Under the pieces are notes generated by a model. That model was not told where the DNA came from, did not search any database, and saw only the letters and a list, made by a program, of their open reading frames with translations. DNA of 64,000 nucleotides from Ramlibacter tataouinensis. Lineage in GTDB: Bacteria > Pseudomonadota > Gammaproteobacteria > Burkholderiales > Burkholderiaceae_C. The position numbers and the translations under genes are program-made. Shown here in pieces: positions 61,217 through 64,000 of the stretch. The DNA is taken from NCBI RefSeq assembly GCF_027941915.1, contig NZ_CP116009.1:3224001-3288000 (forward strand), in the 5' to 3' direction. Numbering within the stretch: the stretch's first letter is position 1; the number at the start of each line of letters is the position of its first letter.

Positions 61217-62271
61217 ACGAGCACGCCCCCGTCATCCTGGACATCGCCGGCACCGAACTCACGCCCACCGACCGCCGCCGCCTCGAACACCCGCTCACCG
61301 GCGGCCTGATCCTGTTCACCCGCAACTGGCAGGACCACCAGCAGCTCACCCAGCTCTGTGCCGATATCAAGGCGGTGCGCCCCGACGCCCTGATCTGCGT
61401 CGACCACGAGGGCGGGCGGGTGCAGCGCTTCCGCCACGGCGGCTTCACCCACCTGCCGCCGATGCGCGCCTTGGGCGAGCTGTGGATGCGCGACGCGCTG
61501 GCCGCCACCAATGCCGCCACGGCGGCGGGTTACGTGCTGGGGGCAGAACTGCGCGCCTGCGGCGTCGACTTCAGCTTCACGCCGGTGCTCGACCTCGACT
61601 GGGGTGGCAGTGCGGTCATCGGCGACCGCGCCTTCCACGGCGATGCCCGCGTGGTCGCGATGCTGGCCCAGAGCCTGATGCTGGGCCTGCTGCAGGCCGG
61701 CATGGCCAACTGCGGCAAGCACTTTCCCGGCCACGGCTTCGTCAAGGCCGATTCGCACACCGAGGTGCCGGTCGACCGGCGCAGCCTCAAGGCCATCCTG
61801 GCCGACGACGCCGCGCCGTATGGCTGGCTGAGCATGGCCCTGACCAGCCTGATGCCGGCCCACGTGATCTACCCGAAGGTGGACAGCCGGCCGGCCGGCT
61901 TCTCGCGCCGCTGGCTGCAGGAAATCCTGCGCGAGCGGCTCGGCTTCGCCGGCGCGGTCTTCAGCGACGACCTGAGCATGGAAGGGGCGCGCCGCATCGA
62001 TGGCCGGCTGGTCAGCTACACCGAAGCGGCCGTGGCGGCGCTCGAAGCCGGCTGCGACCTGGTGCTGCTGTGCAACCAGTCGCTGGGCGACGGGCGGGCG
62101 GTGGACGAACTGCTGGACGGCCTGGGCCAGGCGCAGGCCCAAGGGCAGTGGCGATCCGAGGCGGCCAGTGAACAGCGCCGCCTGGCCCTACTGCCGGTCG
62201 GCCAGCCGCCGGGGTGGGACGAGCTGATGGTGCAGCCGCGCTACATGCAGGCGCTGCGCCTGCTGCCCTGA
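61213..62271 (+). CDS. nagZ: Beta-N-acetylhexosaminidase NagZ (GH3)
   Basis: Cytoplasmic enzyme that removes GlcNAc from anhydromuropeptides in peptidoglycan recycling. The 352-aa protein contains [34 protein letters not shown] (the histidine-bearing catalytic loop of NagZ) and the nucleophile Asp in [13 protein letters not shown]. The start at 61213 overlaps acpS (ATGA), ending the long lepA-to-nagZ gene run. Confidence 0.95.
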   Translation: MNEHAPVILDIAGTELTPTDRRRLEHPLTGGLILFTRNWQDHQQLTQLCADIKAVRPDALICVDHEGGRVQRFRHGGFTHLPPMRALGELWMRDALAATNAATAAGYVLGAELRACGVDFSFTPVLDLDWGGSAVIGDRAFHGDARVVAMLAQSLMLGLLQAGMANCGKHFPGHGFVKADSHTEVPVDRRSLKAILADDAAPYGWLSMALTSLMPAHVIYPKVDSRPAGFSRRWLQEILRERLGFAGAVFSDDLSMEGARRIDGRLVSYTEAAVAALEAGCDLVLLCNQSLGDGRAVDELLDGLGQAQAQGQWRSEAASEQRRLALLPVGQPPGWDELMVQPRYMQALRLLP

Positions 62272-62286
62272 CAACACCCGCCGTTT

Positions 62287-62709
62287 TCAGCGCTCCAGCG
62301 AGATCACGTCGATCGTCGGCGGTACGCCGAACCGCACCGGCAGCCCGACCAGCGCGGCCGCGGCGGGCGCGCCGTGCAGCGCGGTTTCGCGCACGCGCAG
62401 CAGCTCCGGCTCGACCAGCCGCGCCCAGCTGCCGGCTCCCAGCCCCAGGGCCAGCACCAGGCACAGCAAGCGGGCGCTCCAGGCGGTGCAGGAAAGGCCC
62501 AGGGCCGCCACCGAGGCCAGCGCCAGGGCCGCCGACAGCCAGAACAGCCACAGGTGCAGGAAATGCTGGGTCTCGCGGCCGGGTGTCACCCAGCGGTCCT
62601 GCCAGTCCCAGGCGGCCAGGCCCAGGCTGACCACGGTCCAGGCCAGCAGGGCCGCCGCCAGCCAGCGTGCCAGGCGCCGCGCGCAGGCGGGGCCGCCCGA
62701 CCGCGGCAA
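62287..62709 (-). CDS. Small membrane protein, unknown function
   Basis: A 140-aa protein starting at TTG 62709, directly after the lysS stop, with an AAGG upstream. It has three likely membrane helices (about 15-34, 49-70 and 76-96). The C-terminal tail (EPELLRVRETALHGAPAA, then GLPVRFGVPPTIDVIS) faintly recalls the segment that follows the membrane domain in some integral-membrane metallophosphoesterases, but no phosphoesterase domain follows. It could be a truncated remnant or an independent small protein. It converges with nagZ. Confidence 0.6.
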   Translation of the reverse strand: MPRSGGPACARRLARWLAAALLAWTVVSLGLAAWDWQDRWVTPGRETQHFLHLWLFWLSAALALASVAALGLSCTAWSARLLCLVLALGLGAGSWARLVEPELLRVRETALHGAPAAAALVGLPVRFGVPPTIDVISLER

Positions 62710-64000
62710 CTACGCGCCTTCGCGCCGCAGCGCCGGGAACAGGATCACGTCGCGGATGCTGGGGCTGTCGGTCAGCAGCATCATCAGGCGGTCGATGCCG
62801 ATGCCGCAGCCGCCGGCGGGCGGCATGCCGTATTCCAGCGCGCGCACGAAGTCATGGTCGAAGAACATGGCCTCGTCGTCGCCGGCGTCCTTGGCATCGA
62901 CCTGGGCGGCGAAGCGCGCGGCCTGGTCCTCGGCGTCGTTCAGCTCGGAGAAGCCGTTGGCCATTTCGCGGCCGGTGATGTACAGCTCGAAGCGCTCGGT
63001 GACCTCGGGCCGCTCGTCGTTGGCGCGCGCCAGGGGCGAGATCTCGGTCGGGTGTTCCATGATGAAGGTCGGCTGCCAGAGCTTGTCTTCCACCGCTTCC
63101 TCGAAGTACAGCACCTGCAGGCTGGCCAGCGAGCGGCCGGACAGGCGGTCCTTCTCCTCCGACAGGCCCAGCTTCTTCAGCGCCGCGATCAGCCACGCCC
63201 GGTCGTCCGCACCGGCGCCGGCTTCGGTGTGCCTGTCGATGGCCTCGCGGATGGTCAGGCGCTCGAACGGCGCGGCCAGGTCCACCGGGCGGCCGGCATA
63301 GGCCAGCTGCAGCGTGCCGACCGACTTCTGCGCCGCGTCGCGCACCAGCGCCTCGGTGAAGTCCATCAGGTCGCGGTAGTTCCAGTAGGCCGCGTAGAAC
63401 TCCATCATCGTGAACTCGGGGTTGTGGCGCACCGAGATGCCTTCGTTGCGGAAGTTGCGGTTGATCTCGAACACCCTCTCGAAGCCGCCGACGACCAGTC
63501 GCTTGAGGAACAGCTCGGGCGCGATGCGCAGGAACATCTGCTGGTCCAGCGCGTTGTGGTGCGTCACGAACGGCCGCGCGTTGGCGCCGCCGGGAATCGG
63601 GTGGAGCATGGGCGTTTCCACCTCCAGGAAGCCGTGCTGCACCATGAAATCGCGGATGCCCGAGATCGCCTTGCTGCGCGCGACGAAGCGCTGGCGGGCC
63701 TGCTCGTCGGTCATCAGGTCCACGTAGCGCTGGCGGTACTTGACCTCCTGGTCGGCGATGCCGTGGAACTTGTCCGGCATCGGCCGCAGGCTCTTGGTCA
63801 ACAGGCGGACCGAGGTGGCGTGCAGCGAGAGCTCGCCGGTGCGCGTCTTGAACACCTTGCCCTCGGCGCCCAGGATGTCGCCCAAATCCCAGTGCTTGAA
63901 GGCGGCGTAGGCCTCCTCGCCGACCGCGTCGCGCGTGACATAGACCTGGATTCGGCCGCTGGCGTCCTGCAACGTCGCGAAGCTGGCCTTGCCCATGACC
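62710..64000 (-). CDS. lysS: Lysyl-tRNA synthetase, class II (N-terminus beyond window)
   Basis: Charges tRNA-Lys. About 430 C-terminal residues are visible, and the start lies beyond the right edge. The OB-fold anticodon domain ([20 protein letters not shown]) is followed by class II motif 1 ([20 protein letters not shown]), motif 2 ([20 protein letters not shown]) and motif 3 ([20 protein letters not shown]). The dimer-type bacterial LysS ends [13 protein letters not shown]. It is followed at once by the small membrane protein gene. Confidence 0.95.
   Translation of the reverse strand, partial: VMGKASFATLQDASGRIQVYVTRDAVGEEAYAAFKHWDLGDILGAEGKVFKTRTGELSLHATSVRLLTKSLRPMPDKFHGIADQEVKYRQRYVDLMTDEQARQRFVARSKAISGIRDFMVQHGFLEVETPMLHPIPGGANARPFVTHHNALDQQMFLRIAPELFLKRLVVGGFERVFEINRNFRNEGISVRHNPEFTMMEFYAAYWNYRDLMDFTEALVRDAAQKSVGTLQLAYAGRPVDLAAPFERLTIREAIDRHTEAGAGADDRAWLIAALKKLGLSEEKDRLSGRSLASLQVLYFEEAVEDKLWQPTFIMEHPTEISPLARANDERPEVTERFELYITGREMANGFSELNDAEDQAARFAAQVDAKDAGDDEAMFFDHDFVRALEYGMPPAGGCGIGIDRLMMLLTDSPSIRDVILFPALRREGA

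Overview
The window is 64 kb of very GC-rich bacterial chromosome, densely packed with housekeeping genes. Gene order and protein sequences point to a betaproteobacterium of the order Burkholderiales, most likely family Comamonadaceae (a Ramlibacter/Variovorax-like organism). The supporting blocks are coaE-pilD-pilC-pilB; ispB divergent from rplU-rpmA-obgE-proB; hemA-prfA-prmC-grxD; yceD-rpmF-plsX-fabHDG-acpP-fabF; and rpoE-rseA-rseB-degP-lepA-lepB-DUF4845-rnc-era-recO-pdxJ-acpS-nagZ. The species assignment is inference. I see no prophage, insertion sequence, CRISPR array, integrase or other sign of an accessory island.

Layout. 1-4073 (minus): coaE (cut by the left edge) and the type IV pilus genes pilD, pilC, pilB. 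4230-4306: tRNA-Pro(CGG). 4346-8372: ispB (minus), then rplU, rpmA, obgE, proB (plus). 8383-9541 (minus): a CNP1-like exported protein and rppH. 9640-12044: proS and a lytic transglycosylase. 12048-16886 (minus): a Lon-like AAA ATPase, grxD, prmC, prfA, hemA. 16950-19782: a small membrane protein, yaaA, a prolyl-4-hydroxylase-like dioxygenase, queF. 19827-24191 (minus): dinB, an lldD-like flavoenzyme, a decayed LysR-type fragment, argH. 24284-28104: an AlgZ/AlgR-type sensor and regulator, an AI-2E-family permease, TerC. ppc is divergent from hemC-hemD-hemX-hemY (31008-35023). rne (35245-38307, minus) has a leader of about 520 nt. 38826-41852: rluC, a HAD phosphatase, a Rieske protein, an S49 peptidase. 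41849-43205 (minus): an RsmI-like methyltransferase and maf. 43232-49587: yceD, rpmF and the fatty-acid initiation/elongation cluster. 49603-53914: a small membrane protein and the sigma-E/RseA/RseB/DegP envelope-stress operon. 54425-62271: lepA to nagZ. 62287-64000 (minus): a small membrane protein and lysS (cut by the right edge).

How the genes work together. Many adjacent genes overlap by 1-4 bases (ATGA, GTGA or TGATG junctions), which implies translationally coupled operons. Three functional themes recur: tetrapyrrole synthesis (hemA, then hemC-D-X-Y), ribosome assembly and RNA processing (obgE, rne, rnc, era, lepA, rluC, yceD, rppH), and envelope and lipid biogenesis (fab genes, rseA/B, degP, lepB, sppA, nagZ). 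The counterparts of both Pseudomonas alginate regulatory loci (algZ-algR beside argH and hemC-hemD, and algU-mucA-mucB-mucD) are present, together with pilBCD, but with no alginate biosynthesis genes.

The least explained DNA is non-coding. A 510-bp gap between degP and lepA holds stacked hairpins, two extra terminator-like structures and a promoter-terminator unit the size of a small RNA. A 10-15 bp element (core CAAGCACTTA) recurs in three gene-start regions. hemA and yceD have -10-like boxes placed as for leaderless mRNAs. I did not find a new multi-gene system. These regulatory regions are the best candidates for something undescribed.
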